NCBI RefSeq assembly: GCF_902459465.1
Contig: NC_047076.1
Span: 9,246,146-9,310,145 of the forward strand
DNA: 64,000 bases
Source of the DNA: Asterias rubens
Taxonomy: Eukaryota; Echinodermata; Asteroidea; Forcipulatida; Asteriidae
Direction: 5' to 3'
A program made the translations under genes and the position numbers. The notes under the pieces were generated by a model. The model was not told the origin of the DNA and ran no database searches. It saw only the letters and a list, made by a program, of their open reading frames with translations. This document shows, one piece after another, positions 1 through 12,499 of this stretch (position 1 is its first letter; the number at the start of each line of letters is the position of its first letter).

Positions 1-10
1 TATCATAAAG

Positions 11-3000
11 GCGGTATGCTGCAGTGACCACACCCACTGCTGTCAAAATGGCTACATCTGCAACGTCGCACAAGGAACCTGCACCAAAGGAGCCTTGACC
101 CTCCCATGGGAGACAAAGAATGTCGCTCAACCAATCAAGGTAAAATAGGGAGAATGTTTTCCTTCAGCCTAGTCTCGCTGAGAAGCAAGTTGTACACATG
201 GATGGTTCAAAATCTGAATGCCCTTTGATGGTCTGACAGGAATTCCGGCAGGGTTAAAAGGGAGAACTTCAAATACCCTTTTTCCCATTTCCCTTGCTTG
301 TTTTATTCCCTTGGTGAAAACTGTTCTTCTGATTGTTTTTTGATGGTGTAACGTTTGAAGATACCCACTGTTGTCCACAGGGCTACAGATGTGTTATGTC
401 AGCAGGGACAGGCCCAAAAAGTCTTGTTATTATTCCCTGGATGAGAAAACAAATTCTCGAACCTGTTCAAGTAGATATTTGTCCTCTCCCCTCTGACACC
501 TACATGTACACCCCCCGGCACCCTTTCTGGACTTTGAAGGGTAATTTCTGTTTTGGCCCCAGAATCTGGTGGCAATGTTCCCCTGGTGGCAGTTGATATG
601 GGTTGACAGCCAAATCAGTGAAGTGTAGCCCTCACTTTGAAGTGGCCCTCTGGTCTTGTGTTGGGAAAACAAACATAAATGAACTACCATACTACGGTTT
701 GTAGACAGTCCACAAAATGTACGTTAAGGGTGTATGTAACTTTTGTAGGACAAAAAACACAATGTCCACAGATTTACATTAAACTTACACAGTTTAAAGA
801 TACTGATAGTAGAAAGCTTCGCTGAAAATATTATGTACTGAGGTGCTGTAGTTTTTGGGAAATGAGTAAAACAATGTCATGAAAAAAAAATTCGTCTCAT
901 GAGACGAAAATTATTTTAAGCATTTACAAACGTTTTTTTATGACATTGTTTTACTCATTTCTCAAAAACTGCAACACCTCAGTAAGTAATATTTGAAGGG
1001 AAGCTTTCCACTATCATTATCTTCAAACCCTGTAAGTTTAATGTAAATCTATGGACATTTTTAAAATATCTTAATAGTGAACAACAGCAGTAGGTAGGAG
1101 CACCTGCATCAGTCTTAGGCCGTGGCCGAATTGGTGGCTACGGCTGCGGCTACCACCGTTGCCAGGGGTGTTGATAAGGGCGTCCTATACTTGCGGCGAT
1201 CCGGCCGTAGCTGTGGTCGTAGCCGCCAATTCGGATCCGGCCTTAGACTCTTTTCAAAACCACTGCTTCGGCTCCAGATTCAGCTCAGGCTAGCTTGGCC
1301 CCGTGATTGTTTTGACAGTTGCGCGTGGTCAGGGCATCAGACGAGAGAATAAAGCCTAAAGCTGAATCTAAAGTGGAAGCCGTGGATTCCAAAAATGACC
1401 ATAGTGTTTGATCCAGGTCAACTCACCTTCAAAGGTCATAGTTTATCTAAACACCTTGAAAATTTGTTGTAGTTCTTTGAGGTTAGCTAAAGTTAAGTCG
1501 TAGAAATGGTCAGTATTACATATAGGATAGCATTACTTTGGCTAATAGGACATGTAGGATAGATAGATGTGTACCAACGCAGTTGATAATTTTCAGTTAA
1601 ATAATCATTAATTCACTTCTTCTATGAATTTGTCTTGAATGAATCTTTCTTCCATGCTAAATTTTCTCAATTTATTTCTAGGGACAACCTCCAGCTGCAA
1701 AAGTCTGCGTTTTTGTACTTGACAATTTTTGTTATTGTTACTCCAATATGATATGATTATTTACCTTTCGAAAGCTGTTCAAATTCAGTGTATGTTTCTT
1801 CCCCATCATTTTTTTTCTTTTCAGAAATAACTTGTTTTTGAAAACTATTTAATAATGTTCAAGATGATGTTACAGGTTGTGTCTCCGCTATGTTAATCCT
1901 GAGAAAGATGTTCTGTTACCGGCTCCATTAAATAACACCATCTATGCATAGACTGGTAGTCTGTTTTTGCAAAATGCGCATTCTAAAAAGCGGTAGCTGT
2001 AGTGAACATGATGAGCGCAAAACGTAGCCCGTCGAATACACGTAAGTTGACTTCACTAAAACTTTTGTTTATTTTATGTTTCTTTTAAAGACAGTGGACA
2101 GTATTGGTAATTGTCATTGACCAGTCTTCTCACTCGGTGTATCTCAAAATATGCATAAAATAACAAACTTGTAAAAATTTGAGCTCAATCGGTCATCGAA
2201 GTTGCGAGATGATAATGAAAGAAAAAACACCCTTAGCACACGAAGTTGTGTGCTTTCAGATGCTTGATTTTGAGACCTCAAATTCTAAATCTGAGGTCTC
2301 GAAATCAAATGACTTCTTTCTCGAAAACTACGTCACTTCAGAGGGAGCCGTTTCTCACAATGTTTTATACATTACTGCCATAACTCATTACCAAGTAAGG
2401 TTTTATGCTAATAGCTATTTTGAGTAATTACCGATAGTGTCCACTGCCTTTAACCATTTAGAGACCATAGATCTAGAGGCTGTATTATTTTGCCAGGGCA
2501 TTCTAACTGTAATATTTAGTACACAAATCATCAATATTAGTGACAGCTGGTTGTACTGTGATGAGTAATAAGAAAAAAACTGTATTTAACTTTTGGTTAA
2601 ACAAGGAAAAATTAAGATGGGTTCAATGCCCCCTAACGTCTATGCATACGAAACTTAACTCATGACTTCAACGGCTGGATTATTATGCCAGCCATCTACC
2701 AGCATTCTAGCCCTCTTTTGCTATCTACCTATTTATGTCAACCTGTTTGGTAGAGTGCAGAGGTCGAATGTTCTTATGTGCAGTAGCATTGTTGAACCTC
2801 TAAGTTTGCCCATTAAGTTTTAATTGATGCTGATATAGAGTGAAGAGTGAAATCATACATGCAGCCATGTGCAAGCAAGTCATTAGATGAGACAATGTTG
2901 CCACAAAAACAAATATTTTGACTCGATATTTGATATACAGAGATTTTTACAATAAACTTTCAAAGAAACTTTAAGACTGGAACCCACTCATAATTTGTTT

Positions 3001-6000
3001 GACAAGTTTGCAAGTGGGATTCATATATTTATTGAAAGGAGAGTTTTAGAAAACATTTGAGGTGTCATTTGTAATTTATAGAAGGGACAGGGAGGAGAAT
3101 AATGGCAAAAACCTCAGAGCTTTCCTGAAATGATATCAAGCAATGGTAAAGTTGAACACACGGCTAAAATTATTAGTATTATTATTATTTATTCGACCAG
3201 AACAACACCAAATGTACAAAGTTATGTATAACAGCACAAAACAATAAATATGTACCGAAGACAAACCAAAATGCAAGTAACAAAACGAAAGAAACAGCTA
3301 TGTGGGTCAGGGGCTGCAAAAGTAGAAATTACCACTGTATTACCCGCAGGTATGCAGCCCCGCACATCGCAAAGGACAGTGACAGGACGCGACAGGGAAA
3401 AGTTTAATACAAAACTACATAAGACTTATACTGGCAGCGTGCATGATTTGACTTGAAGCAGATACACTCATCAGATTACACAATCTTTCTTTGGGATCTG
3501 TTTGGATGGGTTAATGCAATAGATTAATCTTTAAAACAAATCCAGCCATGATATATTCTTCCTACTTTAGTCTGATTTTGATTTTGATTTTGAAACAATT
3601 TATGATTGAACAGCCTGAAATGTTTAGTTAAGCCCACACCATACAGTGCACATGTAAACCTTGTTCTCAACTAGATGTTCCTACTTTTTCCCATGAACCA
3701 AATATCAAGCCATCACGACACTCCTTTATGGAATATTACCCCATCTCATTATATTCTATACCATTTTGTTGCTAACTTTCTTGTTTTGTCCTTTTATTTG
3801 TAGAAAGAAGAAGTTTTTATCATCGCCATAGCAACAGCAGCCATTTCTATGAGGTCACAGCTTCATGATAGTGACCCTACTAAGACGTAGTGCAGTCTCA
3901 TTCAGCAGCAGTGCATTCACCCATTTAGTTGTTTTTTTAACTGTTGGTACCAGTCTCCGACCATGCAGAAATGTGTGATGAGTGGAGTCTGGTACACAGT
4001 CTCCTAAACTTTTCTTTACTTGTCATGAAATGTTTTTGTTTTTTTGCATTCATAACTTTTCATCCGCAGCCGAGTTTGCATAAATTTGAATAGTCATATT
4101 TCATTATAAAAGTTGCAGTTTTTTTGTAAGTCTTTCTGATTGTTTTTACCCAACAGAATGTTTACGTTTGCTGTTAGTAGATTTTGAGCGGTATCATGAA
4201 TTCTTCCCTCTGCGTTTAGGGAGCAGGAGTGCACTGGATATGTTTTGCTGCCTTTAAGTTCCTGCTAGATTCTTAGTCGATCTTTCTTGTAGTATTTATA
4301 ATAATCAGAACCTCTCCTTCTGAAAACAAAGATCCTTGGGATAGGTTAGATTTGAGATATTTGTTAGATCTTAGACATGTTAGAGCATATACGTAGGTTA
4401 TGTCAATGAATGACAATTAAGCATTTGTTTTTAGCTTGTCAATGAATGACAATTAAGCATTTGTTTTTAGCTTGTCAATGAATGACAATGAAGCATTTGT
4501 TTTTAGCTTGTCAATGAATGACAATTAAGCATTTGTTTTTAGCTTGTCAATGAATGACAATGAAGCATTTGTTTTTAGCTTGTCAATGAATGACAATTAA
4601 GCATTTGTTTTTAGCTTGTCAATGAATGACAATGAAGCATTTGTTTTTAGCTTGTCAATGAATGACAATTAAGCTTTGTTTTTAGCTTGTCAATGAATGA
4701 CAATGAAGCATTTGTTTTTAGCTTGTCAATGAATGACAATGAAGCATTTGTTTTTAGCTTGTCAATGAATGACAATGAAGCATTTGTTTTTAGCTTGTCA
4801 ATGAATGACAATTAAGCATTTGTTTTTAGCTTGTCAATGAATGACAATTAAGCATTTGTTTTTAGCTTGTCAATGAATGACAATGAAGCATTTGTTTTTA
4901 GCTTGTCAATGAATGACAATGAAGCATTTGTTTTTAGCTTGTCAATGAATGACAATGAAGCATTTGTTTTTAGCTTGTCAATGAATGACAATTAAGCATT
5001 TGTTTTTAGCTTGTCAATGAATGACAATGAAGCATTTGTTTTTAGCTTGTCAATGAATGACAATGAAGCATTTGTTTTTAGCTTGTCAATGAATGACAAT
5101 GAAGCATTTGTTTTTAGCTTGTCAATGAATGACAATGAAGCATTTGTTTTTAGCTTGTCAATGAATGACAATGAAGCATTTGTTTTTAGCTTGTCAATGA
5201 ATGACAATGAAGCATTTGTTTTTAGCTTGTCAATGAATGACAATGAAGCATTTGTTTTTAGCTTGTCAATGAATGACAATTAAGCATTTGTTTTTAGCTT
5301 GTCAATGAATGACAATGAAGCATTTGTTTTTAGCTTGTCAATGAATGACAATGAAGCATTTGTTTTTAGCTTGTCAATGAATGACAATGAAGCATTTGTT
5401 TTTAGCTTGTCAATGATTGACAATTAAGCATTTGTTTTTAGCTTGTCAATGAATGACAATGAAGCATTTGTTTTTAGCTTGTCAATGAATGACAATGAAG
5501 CATTTGTTTTTAGCTTGTCAATGAATGACAATGAAGCATTTGTTTTAGCTTGTCAATGAATGACAATGAAGCATTTGTTTTTAGCTTGTCAATGAATGAC
5601 AATTAAGCATTTGTTTTTAGCTTGTCAATGAATGACAATGAAGCATTTGTTTTTAGCTTGTCAATGAATGACAATGAAGCATTTGTTTTTAGCTTGTCAA
5701 TGAATGACAATGAAGCATTTGTTTTTAAAGCTTGTCAATGAATGACAATGAAGCATTTGTTTTTAGCTTGTCAATGAATGACAATGAAGCATTTGTTTTT
5801 AGCTTGTCATTGAATGACAATGAAGCATTTGTTTTTAGCTTGTCAATGAATGACAATGAAGCATTTGTTTTTAGCTTGTCAATGAATGACAATGAAGCAT
5901 TTGTTTTTAAAGCTTGTCAATGAATGACAATGAAGCATTTGTTTTTAGCTTGTCAATGAATGACAATGAAGCATTTGTTTTTAGCTTGTCAATGAATGAC

Positions 6001-9000
6001 AATGAAGCATTTGTTTTTAGCTTGTCAATGAATGACAATGAAGCATTTGTTTTTAGCTTGTCAATGAATGACAATGAAGCATTTGTTTTTAGCTTGTCAA
6101 TGAATGACAATGAAGCATTTGTTTTTAGCTTGTCAATGAATGACAATGAAGCATTTGTTTTTAGCTTGTCAATGAATGACAATGAAGCATTTGTTTTTAG
6201 CTTGTCAATGAATGACAATGAAGCATTTGTTTTTAGCTTGTCAATGAATGACAATGAAGCATTTGTTTTTAGCTTGTCAATGAATGACAATGAAGCATTT
6301 GTTTTTAGCTTGTCAATGAATGACAATGAAGCATTTGTTTTTAGCTTGTCAATGAATGACAATGAAGCATTTGTTTTTATTGTGACACTCCGATCCAAAA
6401 TTATGCACTTCTCAGAAATAGTAAAATGGCCGACAGCCAAAGCGTCAACCAAGACATCCAAATGCTGTGATATCTTCAACAATAACAAGAAATGAATTGT
6501 TATTTTCTAAAAATTTAAAAACGATTTATTTTTATCAAGTAGGCAAAATTTTTAATGTTGTACTCGGACTCCAATAAAGGTTTAACAAGACACAATTTTG
6601 AGTTACTGCTACAGTCTGAAGATGGCTGTTATAAGCTCTTATTGCCATCTATTTGATGAGAAAATAAATGCATTGCTGAGTTTTTTTGGGGAAAGTGCAT
6701 GGTTTTTGGATGGAGTACGTCACGTACATACGTACATGTGTATACTACATGTACATGTACAATACAGTGTAGTGAGAGTGTAGTGTACCGAAACTGTAGT
6801 TTATTGTAAGTAAATTGCAGTGAGTGGCCATAGGCTCTACAGTTGTACATTTGTGTAGCTCACATTGCGGCCCGTTTGTGTAGTTGGTACATGTATCTCA
6901 AAATATCAGTTTTGATCAAATCAAATCAATGTCTGCTCTAATTTTCAGGCTGAGATCGTTCCCTGGTCCAGCAAGACCTTGGCATTTACTACCACTGGTG
7001 TAGACTCTGTCGTGTGTGACAGCTCCTACCAATGTCCTGATGGAAACACTTGCTGCAAGCTCGCTAGCGGACAATGGGGCTGCTGCCCCCAAGTAAAGGT
7101 GAGGGTGCTCTTCAAAATTGGGCCCATTACTTTGATTCTAGCAACTTTCTGCTTGGCATAAATAAGCAAGACATCAGTCATAGATTGTGCATGTGGCATG
7201 GTACATTGGCTGGTAACCTTTTTCTGGTTTACACATAGAGTTATATATAAGATCTAGAGGGCGCACCGGCCTATATACGTGCCCCGAAATGCGTGCTTGC
7301 CCAACTTGTACTTCATATTCAACGCACGTACAGAAGATGCACGTGTCTCCTTGCGGTCCCCATCGCGTTTGTACATTACTCTATAGGTTAACACATTTTT
7401 GTTGCCATACATGTACATGTACATGTACATGTAAGATCTATGAAATAGGGCCTTAGTCTTTTTCATTGGCTCTTCAGCTACACCGTCATTTTTCTGATTG
7501 CAACAGAGCCTCTTAAGCACAATAATTTGCATAAAAGTTGTTTTTATGTAGTACTAGCCACATACCGTACGGGTACACTGTATATACAATTTGCAACTGA
7601 TGTTTGTCTTTGCTTAGCAGAATCGTAAGCGCTATATTACCCGTTTAAGCATCCCTATAACATGGATATGATTTGTGTTTTCTAACTGTCGGGTACAAAT
7701 GTGTGTGTACCAGATAAATTCATTAAGCAAAAATGGTATTAGGGAACCAGTGATTAGCGTTGTATAATACCATTGGATTGTAGCTGGTATCCTATTTATG
7801 CTAATTGCAAGACTCCTCTTTTGCCTAGCAGCCTTTAAAACTTCCATTATAGAGGGATATGAACTGTCCGTTTATTACCAGAAATCAGTTTGATTTGTTT
7901 AACCAAACCCCTCCCCCCCCCCGAACTTTTACATTTATTGTATTTCATAAACTAGATCAAATTCTTAAGAAAATTTAGGTATAATAACGATATAAAATAA
8001 TATTTGCATCTTATATAGCACTCACGACCTTTCAACATTATTACCCCTGGTCACTGGGCCTTAAATCATTCCTTAAAGGCAGTGGACACTATTTGTAATT
8101 ATTCAAAATATTTATTAGCATAAATCCTTTCTTGGTAATGAGTAATGGGAAGAGGTTGATAGTATAAAACATTGTGAGAAACGGCTCCCTCTGAAATAAC
8201 GTAATTTTCGAGAAAGAAGTTATTTTCCACGAATTTGATTTTGAGACCTCCAGTTTAGAATTTGAGGTCTCGAAAATCAAGCATCTGAAAGCACACAACT
8301 TTAGATGACAAGGGTGTTTTTTTTTCTTTCATTCATTTCCTGCAACTTCGACGACCGATTGAGCTCAAATTTTCACAGGTTTGTTATTTTATGCATATGT
8401 TGAGATCCACCAACTGTGAAGACTAGTCTTTGACAATTACCAATAGTGTCCAGTGACTTTGAACCATCTCAGCTCCCTGGGGAGAATACAGCCTGTGCCA
8501 CCCAGGTAGTGCTTTCAAACCCAAAGATACTTAAAGCCATTGGACCCTTTCGGTAAACAGTATTTTCCAGGGCCCACACTTCACGTATCACAACTTATAT
8601 ATAAAATAACAAACCTGTGAAAATTAAGGCTCAATTGGTCATCGGAGTTTGGAGAAAATAACGGGAAAACCCACCCTTGTTTCCGCACAATTCGCCGTGT
8701 CATGACATGTGTTTAAAATATATCCGTAATTCTTGATATCGAGAATTGATATTGTTTTACTGTTTTCTCAAAAAGTAAAGCATTTCATGGAATAATATTT
8801 CAAGAGAAGTCTTTCACCATTACCTTCTGTAAACCCTGTAAGTTATTTTTAAATCTGTGAACTTTTTTTTTTTCTGTACCGAAAGGGTCCAATGGCTTTA
8901 AGCATGCTTCGTACCCGCAAGCTTTTGTGCTCGCAATCTTTCGCATTTTTGCACGCGCCAGCTTTCACGCATTGGGCTCAGAGTTCAGGTTTTTTTTCCA

Positions 9001-12000
9001 ACAGCCTATGATGTCCCTGATTATATATTTGCCCTACAGGCTGTGTGTTGCTCTGACGGCATCCACTGTTGCCCCAATGGATACACCTGTGATGTCTCGG
9101 CCGGTACTTGCAGCAAATCCTCAGCGCCCATCCCATGGGTCTTGAAGAACCTTGCCCTACCGGACGGCTTTGGGGATGTGCAGTGCGATAGCACTCATCA
9201 GTGCCCGACCGGCAACACCTGCTGCAAGTTGGCATCTGGACAATGGGGATGCTGCCCCTTACCAAAGGTAAGCTCCTATGCCTTAAAGGCAGTGGACACT
9301 ATTGGTAACTACTCAAAATAATTATTGGCATAAAACCTTTCTTGGTGACGAGTAATGGGGAGAGGTTGATGGTACATGTATAAAACATTGTGAGAAACGG
9401 CTCCCTCTGAAGTGCCATAGTTTTCGAGAAAGAAGTAAGTTTCCACGAATTTGATTTCGAGACCTCAGATTTAGAACTTGAGGTCTCGAAATCATTCATC
9501 TAAATGCACACAATTCGTGTGACAAGGGTTATTTTTCTTTCATTTTAATCTCGCAACTTCGATGATCGATTGAGCTCAAATTTTCACAGGTTTGTTATTT
9601 TATGCATATGTTGAGATACACCAACTGTGAAGGCTAGTCTTAGACAATTACCAATAGTGTCCACTGCCTTTAAAGGCAAAGTACACATTTGTTTTTTGGA
9701 GTGGTACATGTATATAAATGTAGATGTACAGTAAAACTGACCTGTGAAAATCTTGTTTCAAAAGATGGTTGTGTTTTGGGGATATTACCCAAGATCCAGA
9801 GCAAATATATCCTCGCTGGAGAACGTACAGTTAAACAAAACTACTATTCAATCAAACTCTCCATCGACGTGATGTAACAAGTTAATACTCAAAAAATGTT
9901 TGGATTTGTTTTGTTTGCAAAGCCTATGTCAACGAAGGGTCTATACTCTGCCCTAGGCCCGACACATGACTCTATGATTGGTAAACAAAATCTGACGCGC
10001 AACCAATGTGAGCGGATACAATTATCGTATCCGTATGCGTAACCCTTTGCTTGCAAAACCTCTCAATTTACTTGAGGGGGGTTTGTTTGTTATTGAGAGC
10101 TGTGAGAGATGAACCTCAGCATTTTTTGTTCCTCTCCCTACCAGGCAACATGTTGCAGTGATCAACAGCACTGCTGCCCTCAGGACACTACCTGCGACAT
10201 TTCAGAAGGAAAGTGCAACAAGAAGGACGAGGTCCTAACCTGGACCACAGAGTCACTGGCCCTACTGACCCTTGGCAATATAAAGTGTGATGATACGCAC
10301 TATTGCCCAGAGGGTAACACCTGCTGTAAGATCCTGACAGGAACCTGGGGTTGCTGCCCTCTACCTAAGGTATGGCTCTCTGTTTTAATAACTCTTGGTG
10401 AGTTTCACTGCCAGTGAGCAAGTTGGGGTGTTAGGTTTGCAAAGTGGTGTCTTGCCTCACCATCAACCTCTGAGACCCTGGTTCGAATCTCACCAGGGGC
10501 ACTATATGGATTGGGTTTTTCAGTCCCTCCCTGACTGCATGGGTTTTCCCTGGAATAACTCTCTGGGGTTTTCCTCCCACATCTAAAACTGAAATCTTTA
10601 TTGTCTTCTCATCTTGTCTAGATGCTGAATAGGCTTTGACAAGAATATACTGATCCATTACGCTCCGCCCCATTGCGTTTGACCAATCACAACCCATTGC
10701 ACAACAAAAAGTCTGACACTATAAAGTCCGACATGCGCGCACGTATATGCTTGGCGCGCGTGGAAGAATTGTGCAGAATGGCATTGGAGAAGCTCACGTG
10801 TTCTTGCTCACACGAGCGCTGTTGGCGGATCCTAATGGATCGGTGTATTACGTATCATAGATGTGCATGTAGATTTAGAATTGGTGGTGCCCATAAAAGA
10901 ACCCAGAACGCTTCCTTGGTGTTCGCGCCGAACCAAGTGATTGAATTCAGTGCATGAAAAGTTTGACATCTGAAACAGTTAGGAATGGCTGGACGAGCTA
11001 GAGGTTGAAAGATCGATTGTTGCAGTCGTTCGGTACGACTCGTGAGCGCCTTTGTTTCAGACGTCGATCTTTCTTATCATGAGCCGAAGCTAATGAAATA
11101 TTTTGTTAGGTTCGTCTGTCTGAAACCAAAATTTATTTGGGCCGACCTAGAGTCACCCTTAATCTCTTTGGTTCAGCGCGACTCTGGAGCGTCTGTCTGA
11201 ACTGAGTGTTAAGTTATCCTTCGATATATGACTAGTGTATTGAGATCATTGCCAGTTTTCAAGTAGCATGGTCTTATTATAGCGTCTTAAATGGACTCTT
11301 GCTTATTTGAGGGTGTGCACAAGCTTAAGCAGCTCTATGAAGTTTGGCCCTGGTTTCAGCAGGCTTGTGAGCTAGAGTGATAAAGTTTAGTAGGATTTGA
11401 AACTTTGGATGGTGGAAATATAATATAGAAAAGTTTGCGGTTACACCATGTAATGACTATCTCTAACGAGTTAGGGTGGTTCTGAAAAAATTGTTGGTTT
11501 CAACTCGACGTTTCGATCAGTATGCTCTGATCGTCTTCTGGAGAAAGCTGGACTCTGATGCTGCATGCTGCTTAAGTACCGTGGAGGCGGATTAGCTTGG
11601 TGATGCACGAAGGCTGGAAATAGAGGCAGGAAATGGAGCCGTCCCATTTACTTACATGTATGAGCGTCCTTGGTTTCATAACCAGATGTTTATAATAATA
11701 ATAATAATGATGAACATTTCTAGTGCGCCATGTCTGTCAATGATGACACTCCAGAGGCCGATTTCACGAAACACTAGGATTAATCTTATCTCGAGTTAGG
11801 ACGAGTAACCCGTCCTAACTTAGGATGGGTTCAATGCATCCTACGTCTTAAGATAGGGAACTTAACTCGTCCCAAGTCATAAGATCAATCCTAAGTTAGG
11901 ATGAGTTTGATGAAATCGACGGCTGGCGCAAAAAACAAGAACTCTGCTAATACACAATGACACAAGACATCCAAAAGTTTGGAGGCTATTGTTTGCGAAA

Positions 12001-12314
12001 TAGTTATGTTTTGAGATGATTTTTGAATTTGGAACAAGTATCTGCTTTTCTGAGTTGAAGTGGGACACTATTCCAAAGAGATGGTCCGGCATGTGAAAAA
12101 CAGCGATCACCCCAGGAGTGCAGGCAACGTGGTACGTTCAGAAGCAGGTTGTTTGAGGAGCGGAGCTGTCTGGGAGGTTTGAAAAGAGGTTTAGTGCAAG
12201 GTATCATTGAGTTTTATTGTTTTCTGCTTTTTCCTCCAGGCAAGTTGCTGTGCTGACATGCTTCACTGTTGTCCCAACGGTTACAACTGCGTAAGCGGAC
12301 AATGCCAAAAGTAA
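11..12314 (+). CDS. GRN: Granulin/progranulin, 3' part of gene (five exons)
   Basis: Exons at 11-139, 6949-7098, 9040-9267, 10145-10369 and 12240-12314 (stop TAA 12312-12314). All begin after AG, end before GT and are phase 0, so they join into one frame of 268 codons plus stop. The protein is a chain of granulin modules, the secreted cysteine-rich growth-factor-like repeats of progranulin. Exon 1 here is a C-terminal half module (CC..HCC..GYxC..GTC). Exon 2 is an N-terminal half (VxCD..CPxGNTCCK..WGCCP). Exons 3 and 4 each carry a C-half, a PW-containing linker and the next N-half. The last exon closes the final module and ends in QCQK. Three complete 12-Cys modules and one half are visible; the start, signal peptide and earlier modules lie left of the window. 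Half-module exons match the known structure of vertebrate GRN. The linker between exons 1 and 2 is longer than the others and has two PW motifs, which may mark a lost or merged exon. Confidence 0.93.
333..452 (+). pseudogene. Decayed granulin half-exon in GRN intron
   Basis: The frame still reads a granulin C-half: [18 protein letters not shown] followed by an IIPWMRK linker. It resembles the functional exon at 9040 ([16 protein letters not shown]...IPW). The first Cys pair is replaced (VTFED where the others have VCCSD), the last Cys is Gly, and no acceptor AG sits at the expected border. It lies about 200 bases after the exon ending at 139, so it looks like a duplicated exon that has lost its splice site and half its disulfides. 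It could be a rare cryptic exon, but the missing cysteines argue against that. Confidence 0.6.
722..1078. mobile_element. Palindromic MITE, foldback type
   Basis: A near-perfect inverted repeat centred near 900. The left arm (ATGTCCACAGATTTACATTA, AAACAATGTCATGA) is mirrored by the right arm (TGACATTGTTTTACTCATTT ... AATGTAAATCTATGGACAT). It has no ORF. A one-arm copy of the same family lies at 46128-46197. The exact ends are blurred. Confidence 0.7.
1112..1248. mobile_element. Short GC-rich inverted-repeat MITE
   Basis: The ends GTCTTAGGCCGTGGCCGAAT and ATTCGGATCCGGCCTTAGAC are imperfect inverted copies, and the interior also folds on the motif GGCTACGGC. The apparent ORF here (Arg/Ala rich) is a by-product of this repeat. 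A related sequence is seen near 13080-13165. Confidence 0.55.
1249..2084. other. GRN intron, no gene seen
   Basis: AT-rich intron DNA between two MITEs. No exon with coding character, RNA gene or tandem repeat was found. Confidence 0.5.
2085..2453. mobile_element. TTAA-MITE family A, copy 1
   Basis: Family A elements are about 370-390 bp and palindromic, and sit between TTAA duplications. They start AGACAGTGGAC or AGGCAGTGGACACTATTGG and end with the reverse complement (GTGTCCACTGCCT). The centre is a strong hairpin on GAGACCTCAAATTCTAAATC / GATTTAGAATTTGAGGTCTC. This copy has both ends. It is non-coding, and ORFs inside it are palindrome shadows. Confidence 0.85.
3802..3890 (+). other. Possible alternative last exon in GRN intron
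   Basis: After a strong acceptor (GTCCTTTTATTTGTAG) a phase-0 frame of 28 codons begins [20 protein letters not shown] and stops at TAG 3888-3890. Because GRN exons are phase 0, splicing from 139 to here would give a short alternative C-terminus with a hydrophobic stretch. No poly(A) signal was recognised just downstream, and the frame is short enough to be chance. Confidence 0.25.
4401..6379. repeat. Minisatellite, about 55 x 36 bp, in GRN intron
   Basis: Tandem units of AGCTTGTCAATGAATGACAA + T/GAAGCATTTGTTTTT. Units in the 5' half often read AATTAAG, which puts a stop in the + frame. From about 5000, and almost without exception after 5450, units read AATGAAG, so the 3' part is open on both strands ([12 protein letters not shown] on +, [12 protein letters not shown] on -). 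Two units carry a 2-base AA insertion (near 5728 and 5909), five units apart, which indicates block duplication. The array lies wholly inside the intron between the exons at 139 and 6949. Confidence 0.97.
8073..8464. mobile_element. TTAA-MITE family A, copy 2
   Basis: The left end is TTAAAGGCAGTGGACACTAT. The right end is decayed (GTGTCCAGTGACTTTGAA), so the right TTAA is lost. It lies in the GRN intron between exons 7098 and 9040. Confidence 0.8.
8531..8901. mobile_element. TTAA-MITE family B
   Basis: Palindromic element with ends TTAA/AGCCATTGGACCCTTTCGG and ACCGAAAGGGTCCAATGGCT/TTAA. Its internal sequence is unrelated to family A apart from the TTAA flanks and the leading AG. It ends about 140 bases before the GRN exon at 9040. 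Confidence 0.85.
9283..9673. mobile_element. TTAA-MITE family A, copy 3
   Basis: Full-length copy with TTAA on both sides. It begins only 15 bases after the donor of the GRN exon ending at 9267. Confidence 0.88.
10420..10650 (+). mobile_element. tRNA-derived SINE
   Basis: It has a Pol III B-box-like GGTTCGAATCTC at about 10482 preceded by an A-box-like region. The body (GGGTTTTTCAGTCCCTCCCT, GGGTTTTCCTCCCACATC) is of the type found dispersed in echinoderm genomes. It lies just after the GRN exon ending at 10369. No clean cloverleaf forms, so this is not a functional tRNA. Confidence 0.5.
11757..11925. mobile_element. Short foldback MITE (CCGATTTCACGAAA family)
   Basis: The ends GCCGATTTCACGAAACACTA and GATGAAATCGACGGC are inverted. 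The interior is made of alternating CCTAACTTAGGAT motifs that fold back. A full copy lies at 49516-49688, and fragments at 24177-24212 and 33099-33190. Confidence 0.7.
11930..12207 (-). mobile_element. LINE 3' fragment (reverse-transcriptase C-terminus)
   Basis: The minus-strand frame reads [20 protein letters not shown] followed by KFKNHLKT. This is the characteristic tail of CR1/L2-type non-LTR retrotransposon polymerases (APxLWNxLPxxIR ... FKxxLKT). The 5' part is absent. It abuts the acceptor region of the last GRN exon (12240). Confidence 0.75.
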
Positions 12315-12489
12315 ACCTGAATCCAACACCTCGCTGAATCAACCCTGGTACTGTAGAACTTAACAAGCGGTTCTTTGACAATCATAGTATGCAAATTGCG
12401 CCAAACCCACCCCTTTGTTGTGACTTCAATTTTACTTAGTCATGTAAATCTATTGTAAGTCTAGCGTGGCTTCATTTAGACTGTAATGG

Positions 12490-12495
12490 AATAAA
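12490..12495 (+). terminator. GRN poly(A) signal
   Basis: AATAAA lies 176 bases after the GRN stop codon, at a typical spacing for a short 3' UTR. A second AATAAA at about 14008 could serve a longer form. Confidence 0.55.
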
Positions 12496-12499
12496 TGTT

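Noticed and set aside
4401..6379. CRISPR-like direct repeats of 36 bp
   Set aside because: Units are contiguous with no unique spacers, in an animal gene intron.
5914..6495. 193-residue repetitive ORFs on both strands ([12 protein letters not shown] and [12 protein letters not shown])
   Set aside because: Direct consequence of a 36-bp intronic tandem repeat with no stop in the homogenised variant; lies inside a GRN intron with no splice-consistent context.
9299..9499. Short ORFs of the type [21 protein letters not shown] that recur at many places
   Set aside because: They are translations of the family A MITE palindrome, repeated wherever the element occurs.
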